DNA from: JAGQZY01 sp964588335
GTDB taxonomy: Bacteria > Bdellovibrionota > Bdellovibrionia > Bdellovibrionales > JAGQZY01
Length of the DNA: 64,000 nt
Direction of reading: 5' to 3'
Assembly: GCA_964588335.1 (NCBI GenBank)
Contig: CAZPOV010000009.1
Location: forward strand, 77,961-141,960
A program made the position numbers and the translations under genes. The notes under the pieces are model-generated. The model saw only the letters and a program-made list of their open reading frames with translations, ran no database searches and was not told the DNA's origin. Of this stretch, positions 17,020 through 25,420 are shown piece after piece; positions within the stretch are counted from its first letter, which is position 1; every line of letters starts with the position of its first letter.

Positions 17020-17502
17020 ATGAAAAAGGCAATCTTAGTACTGGTTATGGTGAGCTTACCGTTATTGGCTGGGGCTGGACTAAAGGACAGCAAAAAGATG
17101 AACCCAAGCGAGACTGTCGGCAAAGAATTTGGTGGCAAAATCACCTCAAAGAAGGTCACCGATCTGGGCGAGGTTATGAAAAACTACCACAAGTACAAAG
17201 GCGAAGCAGTCGTATTTGAAGCCAAGGCCAAAAAAGTCTGTGAACAAAAAGGCTGTTGGATGGTTTTAAAAGATGGCAACAAAGAGGTGCGAACTCTTTT
17301 TAAAGACTATGGATTCTTTGTGCCCAAAACAATTGTTGGTAAAAAAGTGCGCGTTCAGGGCACCATGAAACGCAAGAAAGTCTCAGCGGCCACCATTCGA
17401 CATTTTATGAAAGATGAGGGCAAGAAAATGGAAGATATCCAAAAAGTAAAAACCGGCCAAATCCAGTATGAGTTTGAAGCCGACGCTGTAGAAATAATTT
17501 AG
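17020..17502 (+). CDS. Secreted DUF4920 domain protein
   Basis: The 160-residue protein has a signal peptide (KKAILVLVMVSLPLLAGA). It then has a domain with VFEAKAKKVCEQKGCWMVLKDG and VRVQGTMKRKKVS, the conserved core of DUF4920 proteins, which resemble OB-fold exported proteins. The Cys pair (VCEQKGC) is typical and may bind a metal or form a disulfide. The longer open frame starting at 16819 is not believed, because a strong GGAGGAAA lies just before ATG 17020 and the signal peptide begins there. The nth gene follows 8 nt downstream, so the two are likely in one transcript, although the functions are unrelated. Confidence 0.85.
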   Translation: MKKAILVLVMVSLPLLAGAGLKDSKKMNPSETVGKEFGGKITSKKVTDLGEVMKNYHKYKGEAVVFEAKAKKVCEQKGCWMVLKDGNKEVRTLFKDYGFFVPKTIVGKKVRVQGTMKRKKVSAATIRHFMKDEGKKMEDIQKVKTGQIQYEFEADAVEII

Positions 17503-17510
17503 TTCTCAAA

Positions 17511-18164
17511 ATGACCAAGCAAGAGCGGGCTGATATTGTCCGCAAACGACTTAGAAAGCTTTACCCCCAGACACCAATTCCGTTGGATCACAAAGATCCT
17601 TATACATTATTGGTTGCGGTGTTACTTTCTGCCCAATGCACTGATGAGCGGGTGAACCAAGTCACCCCGGTGTTGTTTAAAATGGCTGACACCCCTCAAA
17701 AAATGGCGAAAAAAAGTCCTGAGAAAATTCGCGAAATAATCAAACCCTGTGGCCTGAGTCCTCGCAAATCAAAGGCCATCCATGAACTTTCAAAAATCTT
17801 GATAGACAAGCATGGCGGTCAGGTTCCAGATAATTTTGAGGACCTGGAAGCTTTGCCCGGGGTGGGACATAAAACCGCCAGTGTTGTTATGAGTCAGGCT
17901 TTTGGTTACCCAGCCTTCCCGGTCGATACCCATATTCACCGGTTGGCCCAACGTTGGCGTTTAACCAATGGCAAAAATGTTGTGCAGACCGAAAAGGATC
18001 TAAAAAAACTTTTTCCGGAAGACACCTGGAATGAGTTGCATTTGCAGATCATTTATTACGGACGGGAACACTGTCAGGCCCGGGCTTGCCATGGACTGCA
18101 ATGCCCAATCTGTAAGGAAGTCAATCCCGGGAGAAAGTCTCCCGTCGTCTTTAAAAAGGCTTAG
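17511..18164 (+). CDS. nth: Endonuclease III (DNA glycosylase/AP lyase)
   Basis: This 217-residue base excision repair enzyme removes oxidised pyrimidines and cuts abasic sites. It has the helix-hairpin-helix LPGVGHKTASVV with the catalytic Lys, VDTHIHRLAQRW with the catalytic Asp, and LLSAQCTD early on, and its length fits the family. The C-terminal four-cysteine cluster is present but spaced C-x4-C-x4-C-x2-C, not the C-x6-C-x2-C-x5-C of the E. coli enzyme, so a 4Fe-4S cluster is likely but needs confirming. It lies 8 nt after the DUF4920 gene. Its stop codon overlaps the stop of the convergent metH gene (shared TTAG). Confidence 0.92.
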   Translation: MTKQERADIVRKRLRKLYPQTPIPLDHKDPYTLLVAVLLSAQCTDERVNQVTPVLFKMADTPQKMAKKSPEKIREIIKPCGLSPRKSKAIHELSKILIDKHGGQVPDNFEDLEALPGVGHKTASVVMSQAFGYPAFPVDTHIHRLAQRWRLTNGKNVVQTEKDLKKLFPEDTWNELHLQIIYYGREHCQARACHGLQCPICKEVNPGRKSPVVFKKA

Positions 18165-21100
18165 TTGTGGTATCCCAAATGCGGCGATAGCCATTTTTCA
18201 ATGCGCTCTTTGGTCATGCCTTTGCGTTTGGCATAGTCTTTTATTTGTGACTGGTCCAATTGACCGACGTGAAAGTACTTCGCTTCGGGGTGCAAAAAGT
18301 AGTAGCCAGAAACCGAGCTGGGAGGATTCATGGCAAAGGTTTCTGTCAGACTGACTCCGGTTAACTTTTCCACGTCCATCAAGTCCCAAATTGTTTGTTT
18401 TTCGGTGTGATCGGGACAAGAGGGGTAGCCCATGGCCGGGCGAATCCCTTGGTATTTCTCCTCGATAAGCTCTTGGTTTGAAAACGACTCTTCGATCCCA
18501 TAGAACTCTTTACGAACTTTTTCATGAAGGCGCTCGGCAAAGGCTTCCGCAATCCGATCGCCAACAGCTTTCATCATAATCGATGAGTAATCATCGTTGT
18601 CTTTTTCGTACTCACTGGCCATTTCATCAACTTCTTTTCCCGCGGTGACCGCAAAGGCCCCGATGGAATCGGCGACACCACTACTGTCGCCGGCCACAAA
18701 ATCAGCCAGGCAGTGGTGAAAGACTCCCTCTTTCTTTTTAGCTTGTTGCCTTAAGAAATGCAGGCGGGCCATTTCTTTATTGGGATCGTTGGGATCAAGA
18801 ACCACAACATCGTTGGTGTCTCGGAAGGCAGGCCATACACCAAAAACACCCTTCGGTTGAACACGGCCATCACTGATGATGGTTTCAAGCATGGTTTGGG
18901 CTTCGTCAAAAAGTTTGCGGGCTTCAACTCCATACTTTTCACTTTCAAAAATTTTCGGAAACACACCTTTAATTTGCCAGGCCCAGAAAAACGGAGACCA
19001 GTCGATATAAGGTATCAGCTCTTCAACACTCATATGAGCTGGGAACACACCAAACTCTTTGGGCAGCGGTGTTGGGTTGGGGTTTTTACGAATCCAATTG
19101 TTGGTGTTGGCATAGGTATAGGGAACTAAGTCGGCACCATTGTCTTTACGCCCTAAATAGTTGTCTCTTAGCTTTTTGTATTTAGTTTTGTACTCATCCA
19201 GGGTTGGTTTCGCCGTCTTTTCACCTAATACACGATTGCAGACGTCAACAACCAGAGACGCGTCACTCACGTGACCAATCAATCCCGAATACTCAGGATC
19301 GATCTTAACAGCGGTGTGAATTCGACTGGTGGTGGCTCCTCCCACCAAAAGGGGAACTTTCAATCCTTGTTTTTCAAATTCCTTGGCATTTTGAATCATT
19401 TCATCAAGGCTTGGTGTGATCAGCCCACTCATGCCGACAATCTCGGCCTTATGTTCTTTGGCAGCTTCGATGATAGCTTCACAACTGACCATCACTCCTA
19501 AATCGACAACTTTATACCCATTGCAGGCCAACACCACGCCGACGATATTTTTGCCAATGTCGTGAACGTCGCCTTTAACAGTGGCAATGACAAAAGTCTT
19601 TTGTGTGTCGGTTTCCTTTTTTTCTTCTTCCATGTAGGGCTCAAGGTAAGCCACCGCTTTTTTCATAACCCGAGCACTTTTCACAACCTGGGGTAAAAAC
19701 ATTTTACCGGCACCAAACAGGTCGCCCACCTGTTTCATTCCGTTCATCAGTGGACCTTCGATCACTTTTAGGGGAGTTTTCAGGTCTTGGCGGGCCTCTT
19801 CAGTGTCTTTTTCAACAAACTCGGTAATTCCGTGAACAAGGGCGTGCCGCATGCGATCTTCGTAAGAGGCTTTTCTCCAACTGAGATCCTGTTTTTGCAC
19901 ATTGCCTTTCTCGCCTTTGAATCGAGCCGCGTAATCGGTGAGGCGTTCGGTGGCATCCTCGCGCCGATTCAGAATCACGTCCTCGACTCGGGTTAAAAGC
20001 TCTGGCGGTATGTCTTCGTACACCGTTAACATACCGGCGTTGACAATTCCCATGTCCAGCCCTGCGCGGGTGGCATGAAATAAGAAGACGGAGTGCATGG
20101 CCTCGCGGACCACATTGTTACCACGAAAGGAAAACGAAACGTTACTGATACCACCGCTGGTTTTGACAAGTGGACAGGTTTTCTTTATTTCGCGCACAGC
20201 CTCAATAAAATCGACGGCGTAATTGTTGTGCTCTTCAATACCGGTGGCGACGGTTAAAACGTTGGGATCAAAAATAATATCTTCCGGGGGAAAACCAACC
20301 TCTTCCGTTAAAATTTTGTAAGCTCTTTGACAAATTCGGACCTTGTCATCTTTGGTGGCGGCCTGCCCCTTCTCGTCAAAGGCCATGACCACAACGGCAG
20401 CGCCATAGGTTAAGAGCTCACGAGCCTGCTCTTTAAAGACCTCTTCTCCTTCTTTTAAAGAGATAGAATTGACCACCGATTTGCCTTGGGTGTTCTTCAA
20501 GCCTTGCACTAAGACCGACCATTTCGAGCTATCGATCATGATCGGAATTCTGGAGATGTCGGGTTCAGAACCGATGAGTCTTAGAAAGTGCTCCATAGAA
20601 GCTTCGCCATCAATCATGCCCTCATCGAAATTGACATCAAGAATATTGGCGCCGTTTTCAACCTGCTGACGAGCCACATCTAAGGCCTCTTCAAATTTGT
20701 TTTCGGCGACCAGGCGTCGGAATTTGGGCGAACCTGTGACGTTTGTTCTTTCGCCCACCATGACAAAGGATTGGCTGTTTTCAATGGTATCGAAATTAAA
20801 TTTCTCTAAACCGCTGAGGCGGGTGCGCTTCGGCGGAGACACCAGGGTGCGGGGTGGTTTGTCCTTGGTTTTTTCAATGGTCGCACGGATGTGATCCGGC
20901 GTTGTCCCACAGCACCCACCAACGAGATTGACGTAGCCTTCATTGACCATATCTAAAAGAGCATTGGATGTGTATTCTGGATCCTCATCGTAGCCTGTTT
21001 CACTCAATGGATTGGGCAAGCCAGCGTTGGGATAACAGCTGACATAGCAATCCGCCAGGTCGCTGAGCTCTCGAATATAGGGTTTAAGTTCATTGGCGCC

Positions 21101-21820
21101 AAATGCGCAGTTCATGCCCACCGCTAAAGGCTTGGCATGGCGAACGGAATTCCAGAAGGCTTCAATGGTTTGACCCGACAGGGTGCGGCCCGACTTATCG
21201 GTGATGGTTGCCGACAGGATCATGGGTAGTTTCTTTTTTTGTCTTTTAAAAACATTGTCAGAGGCTTTGATGCAGGCCTTCAAGTTCAAAGTATCAATGA
21301 AGGTCTCTGCCAGCAGCAGGTGCACGCCGCCATCCATCAACGCTGTAATCTGTTCTTCATATTCTTCAGTCAACTGATCAAAAGAGATATCGCGAAAGGC
21401 CGGGTCACTGACCTCTGAAGAGATAGAGGAGATTTTGGTGGTCGGACCGATGGAGCCGGCTATCCATATTGGACGATCAAACTCATTGGCCACCTCGTGC
21501 GCTAGTAAGGCCGATGTTTTATTAAGCTCGTAAGTGTACTCTTCGCAGGCGAAATCCGACTGCGAGACACGGGTGCCACTGAAAGTGTTGGTCGAGATAA
21601 TGTCAGAACCGGCTTTAAGGAATTCTCGGTGCATCGATTTGACTTTTTCTGGGGCGCTGAGGGTCAGAAAGTCATTGTTCCCTTTTAACTTCACTTTATG
21701 GTCTTTAAAACGTTCACCCCGAAAGTCGTCCTCTTCCAGATGCATTTTTTGAAAGCTGGTTCCAATTCCACCATCAAAATACAGGATTCTTTTTTTCAGT
21801 TCTTTTTCAATATCGATCAC
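18161..21820 (-). CDS. metH: Cobalamin-dependent methionine synthase
   Basis: The 1219-residue enzyme transfers a methyl group from methyltetrahydrofolate through cobalamin to homocysteine. All four modules are present in order. The homocysteine domain has GMNCAFGA and GGCCGTTPDHIRA as zinc Cys motifs. The pterin domain starts near FVMVGERTNVTGSPKF. The B12 domain has DVHDIGKNIV, carrying the cobalt-ligating His. The C-terminal reactivation domain, which binds S-adenosylmethionine, has RPAMGYPSCPDHTEK and HPEAKYFHVG. It starts at GTG 21820; the ribosome site lies inside a hairpin described separately. Upstream on the same strand are SPOUT methyltransferase, phhA and hldD genes. No other methionine gene is close. 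Confidence 0.98.
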   Translation of the reverse strand: MIDIEKELKKRILYFDGGIGTSFQKMHLEEDDFRGERFKDHKVKLKGNNDFLTLSAPEKVKSMHREFLKAGSDIISTNTFSGTRVSQSDFACEEYTYELNKTSALLAHEVANEFDRPIWIAGSIGPTTKISSISSEVSDPAFRDISFDQLTEEYEEQITALMDGGVHLLLAETFIDTLNLKACIKASDNVFKRQKKKLPMILSATITDKSGRTLSGQTIEAFWNSVRHAKPLAVGMNCAFGANELKPYIRELSDLADCYVSCYPNAGLPNPLSETGYDEDPEYTSNALLDMVNEGYVNLVGGCCGTTPDHIRATIEKTKDKPPRTLVSPPKRTRLSGLEKFNFDTIENSQSFVMVGERTNVTGSPKFRRLVAENKFEEALDVARQQVENGANILDVNFDEGMIDGEASMEHFLRLIGSEPDISRIPIMIDSSKWSVLVQGLKNTQGKSVVNSISLKEGEEVFKEQARELLTYGAAVVVMAFDEKGQAATKDDKVRICQRAYKILTEEVGFPPEDIIFDPNVLTVATGIEEHNNYAVDFIEAVREIKKTCPLVKTSGGISNVSFSFRGNNVVREAMHSVFLFHATRAGLDMGIVNAGMLTVYEDIPPELLTRVEDVILNRREDATERLTDYAARFKGEKGNVQKQDLSWRKASYEDRMRHALVHGITEFVEKDTEEARQDLKTPLKVIEGPLMNGMKQVGDLFGAGKMFLPQVVKSARVMKKAVAYLEPYMEEEKKETDTQKTFVIATVKGDVHDIGKNIVGVVLACNGYKVVDLGVMVSCEAIIEAAKEHKAEIVGMSGLITPSLDEMIQNAKEFEKQGLKVPLLVGGATTSRIHTAVKIDPEYSGLIGHVSDASLVVDVCNRVLGEKTAKPTLDEYKTKYKKLRDNYLGRKDNGADLVPYTYANTNNWIRKNPNPTPLPKEFGVFPAHMSVEELIPYIDWSPFFWAWQIKGVFPKIFESEKYGVEARKLFDEAQTMLETIISDGRVQPKGVFGVWPAFRDTNDVVVLDPNDPNKEMARLHFLRQQAKKKEGVFHHCLADFVAGDSSGVADSIGAFAVTAGKEVDEMASEYEKDNDDYSSIMMKAVGDRIAEAFAERLHEKVRKEFYGIEESFSNQELIEEKYQGIRPAMGYPSCPDHTEKQTIWDLMDVEKLTGVSLTETFAMNPPSSVSGYYFLHPEAKYFHVGQLDQSQIKDYAKRKGMTKERIEKWLSPHLGYHN

Positions 21821-21828
21821 AAACGCAC

Positions 21829-21884
21829 ACCTTTTTAAGCCCCCATGATAGAGGCTGAGAGGCTGTCTGTGTACTTAAAAAGGT
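21829..21884 (-). promoter_or_regulatory. Inverted repeat that can hide the metH ribosome site
   Basis: ACCTTTTTAAG (21884-21874 on the minus strand) and CTTAAAAAGGT (21839-21829) are perfect 11-nt inverted repeats separated by 34 nt. The 3-prime arm contains the AAAAGG that is the only plausible Shine-Dalgarno for metH, 8 nt before its GTG. The loop holds two AGCCTC copies, either of which could pair with the GGGGCT next to the 3-prime arm, giving alternative folds. There is no U-tract after the stem, so it is not a normal terminator. It looks like a translational switch, possibly metabolite-sensing. It is not recognised as a known SAM, SAH or cobalamin riboswitch, and this role is inference. 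Confidence 0.45.
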
Positions 21885-21905
21885 ATTTTTCGACTCAGAA
21901 TATAA

Positions 21906-22604
21906 CTACTCTTTCAGTTTGCGCACCGTTTGCTGGATAACCATTTCAAGCTTGTGGAGTTCATCGTTGTTAGGAGCCGCTCGCAAGATCAATTGCTTCA
22001 GCATGGTCAGCATATTCCATCGGGGCTGGCTGTCTAAATCGAAATCAAGAGCCTCCAACCACAGTCTCAGAGCCGGTTCAGGATCCTTGATCGGCTCTTT
22101 TTCGAAATCATCGAGTTTTTTCTGCCCCAATTTTTGATGAAAACTTTGCAAGGCGACCAGCACGGAGTGGGACAAATTCATGCTTTGCAGCTCTCCGGGC
22201 AAATGAAAATGGACCAATCGATGCATAAGATCTAAGTCATCGGCGGCGAGGCCGTGATCTTCCGCACCAAAAACTAAATAAGTCGGGCGATCGACATTTA
22301 AAATGGAATCTTCGAGCAAGTTATCAAGAGCCACACTGGGCCGGCGTTTGCCTTGACGTCGACTAAAAGCAATTCGCAAGCCTTCCGGTTCATTTTCTAT
22401 AAACTGGTTCCAAGAGGGATAAATTTGCACATTCTGCAGGGGCTTTTGCCCCTGTGCCGCCCCTTGTTTGGCCTCTTCATTCAGTTCGCACTGGGGAGCG
22501 ACCAAAATCAACTGTTCAACGGCAAAATTGCACAGAATTCTTGAAACCATACCCACATTGCGTGGGTATTTTGAAGCAACAAGAACCACTCTTAAAAAAT
22601 TCAT
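21906..22604 (-). CDS. SPOUT (TrmH/TrmJ-like) RNA 2-O-ribose methyltransferase
   Basis: This 232-residue protein shows the SPOUT knot motifs: RVVLVASKYPRNVGMVSRI (motif 1, with the conserved Asn-Val-Gly-Met), TYLVFGAEDHGL (motif 2) and SMNLSHSVLVALQSF (motif 3). Such enzymes methylate ribose 2-OH in tRNA or rRNA using SAM. The fold and the C-terminal region (LEALDFDLDSQPRWNML) resemble TrmJ, which acts at tRNA position 32. Its start overlaps the stop of phhA by 4 nt and metH follows after 85 nt, so it sits in a four-gene run. The exact target base is not visible. Confidence 0.85.
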   Translation of the reverse strand: MNFLRVVLVASKYPRNVGMVSRILCNFAVEQLILVAPQCELNEEAKQGAAQGQKPLQNVQIYPSWNQFIENEPEGLRIAFSRRQGKRRPSVALDNLLEDSILNVDRPTYLVFGAEDHGLAADDLDLMHRLVHFHLPGELQSMNLSHSVLVALQSFHQKLGQKKLDDFEKEPIKDPEPALRLWLEALDFDLDSQPRWNMLTMLKQLILRAAPNNDELHKLEMVIQQTVRKLKE

Positions 22605-24349
22605 AGGTCTTTGTCAGCTAAGGTGAGTCCGTCTTCGATGACAGTGGCCTTATCGGGATCTTTTGATTTGATAGTCATTAAACTTTTCACGATCGACTCT
22701 CGAAGCCCCTCGCTTCCAGAAATTCGGTACGTCATTTCAACCAATTCGACTCGCGTCAACCAGTCCATTGGGTGGCTGGCTTCAAGTTTTGTAAAAATCT
22801 CTTGGATATCATCAGCTGAAAAGGTGCTCTTGTTTCTGAGGTCGCGGATGTCCTGATAAATCCTATTAAGAGCGCTGGCCTCTTCAGAGGGTTTCTTACG
22901 TTGCACTGTTTTTTTGGGAAATGAGTCGGTGTGGCCGTAGCTTTTCCGGTCGGCCGGGCCAGAAAAAACCGATTCGATGCTAGAACCGACGGCCATATCG
23001 AAGGTTCCCCAGTCCGGCATAAACAAAGTCTTGCCATTGAAAGTGACGGTACAGTCCTCCCAAGAGATCAAGCACAGTTCTTTGCGAGGGGTTCTTTCTG
23101 TCCCTTTGACAACACCTTCCACCAACACACCCGACTCAAACTGCAGCTGGGCTTTTTGACCCGGCTTGATACCCAAATGTTCAAGGTCCTCTGTCGAAGC
23201 CCAGGAGAGACAGTCTTCAAAACCTTCAACATAACCCAAGGGCGAGCTAAATCCATGGGTGTGATAGTCTTTGTCGTGACCTTTTAGTTGATGGCCACCC
23301 ACGCAAAGTTGGGTGGGGCCTTCCAAGCGGAAGTAGAGGCAGTCACCATTTTCGGCGATGTAGTCGACAACCTTACCAGAAACTTGCAACCCGGAATTCA
23401 ACTGCACGGTGTTCACGGTTTTCGCTTCAATGGCGCGATCCAAACCAAAAGTTCCGCCTTTTTTATAAGCCAAAGTTTTCGCTAACTCGTGCAAGACGCG
23501 CGTTAGGTCTTCAAAAGACTTGGCAACAAACAGCTGCGGTTGGGGTTCTGTAATATCATAAGTGAAATTAACGCAATCCACAGACAGAGGAATCTTTTTC
23601 ACTTTGTCTTTAAGGCACTCTTTGGCTTCTCCATAAGAAGAGAGAAGACCGGCGCCATAAATCTTTGGATCATCCAAGGAGCCAATCAAACCATACTCAG
23701 CCGTCCACCAATTCATACGGCCCAATAGAGTGGCCTCGGAGGTGACAGTCATATTGTTGGCGATGTGATCCAATTTTTCGTTGGCCCGCTTAATCTCTTC
23801 CTCGGTGGAGTCGGGATGTTCTTTAATATCAGAGAGTTCTCGAATGGCTTCGTACAGGGCTAAATCTTCGCTGGAGACAATTGCATTTTTTGCAACCGCA
23901 GCATATTGCTTTAAATATTTAGCAAAGTCTGGATGAATGAGGATGGGGGCGTGGCCGGCGGCTTCATGGACAATATCAGGCGCTGGCGTGTACAGGATGT
24001 GTTCTAAGCTTCGCATGTCGGAAGCGATGGGTAAGATTCCTAAACTTTGCATTTCCATAAAAGCTGCCGGAGGAATAAAACCACTGACCGGTACTGCCGA
24101 CCATCCGAATTCTTTTAGTTTTTTACAAATGCTATCGATACTAGGAATTTCATCGACAGTGATGCCAGTTTTTTTGAGTCCATCAAGGTAGCAGTCATGG
24201 GCGTTTTGACTTAAAAAGTTTTTTAGCTGACGAAGTGTGTATCGCCAAACCGCGTGATCAATCGGTTGGTACTGAGTTGTGTCCTGTTCGACAATAAACT
24301 CTTTCAGGTGATCAGGAATGCTTTGTTTTAGTTTTTCAATATTTTCCAC
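22601..24349 (-). CDS. phhA: Aromatic amino acid hydroxylase with long C-terminal extension
   Basis: The 582-residue protein has the biopterin-dependent hydroxylase fold in its first about 310 residues: HEAAGH (two iron His) near 128-133, WWTAEYGLIGSL with the iron Glu near 218, and GAGLLSSYGEAKECL. These features indicate phenylalanine 4-monooxygenase. The remaining about 270 residues are unrecognised but well ordered in composition. I place the start at GTG 24349, not at the ATG at 24412, because GAGGAAA sits directly upstream of this GTG and straddles the end of hldD; the longer frame would overlap hldD by 53 nt. It overlaps the SPOUT gene by 4 nt. The product is tyrosine made from phenylalanine. 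Confidence 0.88.
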   Translation of the reverse strand: MENIEKLKQSIPDHLKEFIVEQDTTQYQPIDHAVWRYTLRQLKNFLSQNAHDCYLDGLKKTGITVDEIPSIDSICKKLKEFGWSAVPVSGFIPPAAFMEMQSLGILPIASDMRSLEHILYTPAPDIVHEAAGHAPILIHPDFAKYLKQYAAVAKNAIVSSEDLALYEAIRELSDIKEHPDSTEEEIKRANEKLDHIANNMTVTSEATLLGRMNWWTAEYGLIGSLDDPKIYGAGLLSSYGEAKECLKDKVKKIPLSVDCVNFTYDITEPQPQLFVAKSFEDLTRVLHELAKTLAYKKGGTFGLDRAIEAKTVNTVQLNSGLQVSGKVVDYIAENGDCLYFRLEGPTQLCVGGHQLKGHDKDYHTHGFSSPLGYVEGFEDCLSWASTEDLEHLGIKPGQKAQLQFESGVLVEGVVKGTERTPRKELCLISWEDCTVTFNGKTLFMPDWGTFDMAVGSSIESVFSGPADRKSYGHTDSFPKKTVQRKKPSEEASALNRIYQDIRDLRNKSTFSADDIQEIFTKLEASHPMDWLTRVELVEMTYRISGSEGLRESIVKSLMTIKSKDPDKATVIEDGLTLADKDL

Positions 24350-24359
24350 AGGTATTTCC

Positions 24360-25325
24360 TCATAGAAAGGGGTCCTCTTTGTCGAGATATTGGATGTAGT
24401 CACGAATTCCATCTTCGAGCCTCCACTGGGGTTGGCTGAAACCTTGACTCAGAAAACGTTCCATTTTGGCTTCAGTAAAATACTGGTATCGTGGACGAAT
24501 GTCTTCAGGGACATCCACCCATTCAATATTCATTTCACGATTCATGTTTGAAAAAGTTGCGGATGCAAGATCAAGCCAAGTGCGCGCCTGACCGTATCCC
24601 ATGTTATAGATGCCGGAGTAGCCTTTACCATCCATAATTTCACTGATCCAACGAGTGATATCTTTGACATAGACAAAGTCTCGCAATTGTTCACCGTCTT
24701 TATAATCAGGATGATGAGATTTAAAAAGTTTCAAAGTGCCATTTACTTTAATCTGTCGGTAGGCTTTAAACACCACACTGCTCATATCTTTTTTGTAATA
24801 TTCATTAGGACCGTAAACATTAAAGAAGCGTAAACCCATCCAGAAAGGTGGAAACTTATCTTGTTTTAATACCCAACGATCGAAATTCACTTTCGAGTCA
24901 CCATAGGGGTTTAACGGTTGAAGAATGTCTGGATCGGTTTGGTCATCAAAACCTTGGCTGCCATCACCATAGCACGCACCACTGCTGGCATAGATAAAGC
25001 GAACGTCGTTATCGCGACAGTACTCAAACAGTTTTTGGGTGTACAAGGTGTTGTTCTCTCTTAAGAACTCAACATTCATTTCTGTGGTTGAAGAGCAGGC
25101 TCCCATATGAATGATCCACTCAATTTTTTCAGAAGGGCCTTTTTCCAGTTCCTCTAGAAATTGATTGTGATCCATAAAAGCTTTGTATTGGCGCTTGTCG
25201 AGGAGTCCGGGGCGCGCTTGCACAGGCACCGTATCGACACAAAGAATGTCGGTGATTCCCTTATTGTTAAGTTCCCAAACAATGGCGCTTCCAATGAAGC
25301 CTGTGGCACCTGTTACAACTATCAT
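24360..25325 (-). CDS. hldD: ADP-L-glycero-D-manno-heptose 6-epimerase
   Basis: This 321-residue cytoplasmic enzyme inverts the C6 of ADP-heptose for the LPS inner core. It has the NAD(P)-binding start MIVVTGATGFIGSAI, the family-specific HMGACSSTTE segment, the YGDSKVNFD catalytic Tyr and Lys, and LRFFNVYGPNEYYKKDMSSVVFK split into typical pieces. The length fits the family. It heads a minus-strand run with phhA starting 10 nt after its stop; the ribosome site of phhA overlaps the hldD end. No other heptose or LPS-core gene is in the window. It indicates a Gram-negative outer membrane with heptose-containing core. Confidence 0.97.
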   Translation of the reverse strand: MIVVTGATGFIGSAIVWELNNKGITDILCVDTVPVQARPGLLDKRQYKAFMDHNQFLEELEKGPSEKIEWIIHMGACSSTTEMNVEFLRENNTLYTQKLFEYCRDNDVRFIYASSGACYGDGSQGFDDQTDPDILQPLNPYGDSKVNFDRWVLKQDKFPPFWMGLRFFNVYGPNEYYKKDMSSVVFKAYRQIKVNGTLKLFKSHHPDYKDGEQLRDFVYVKDITRWISEIMDGKGYSGIYNMGYGQARTWLDLASATFSNMNREMNIEWVDVPEDIRPRYQYFTEAKMERFLSQGFSQPQWRLEDGIRDYIQYLDKEDPFL

Positions 25326-25420
25326 CTGTGGTTCCTTTCCCGTCCCCTAAAAAGGCATAAAGCCTGAGAATTTCCTAACAAATCCGTTCTAATGGAGCCA
25401 AGGCACGGCGACAAGAAATC

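Noticed and set aside
21829..21884. Identification of the metH leader as a known SAM-II, SAH or cobalamin riboswitch
   Set aside because: The size and AAAAAGG end recall small SAM-binding RNAs, but I could not match the conserved core, so no known class is claimed.
24350..24412. Upstream ATG for the aromatic hydroxylase
   Set aside because: It would overlap hldD by 53 nt, whereas the GTG at 24349 has a good ribosome site and gives the usual family length.
25348..25365. Possible terminator AGGC-loop-GCCT with T-run upstream of hldD
   Set aside because: The stem is only 4 bp; too weak to call.
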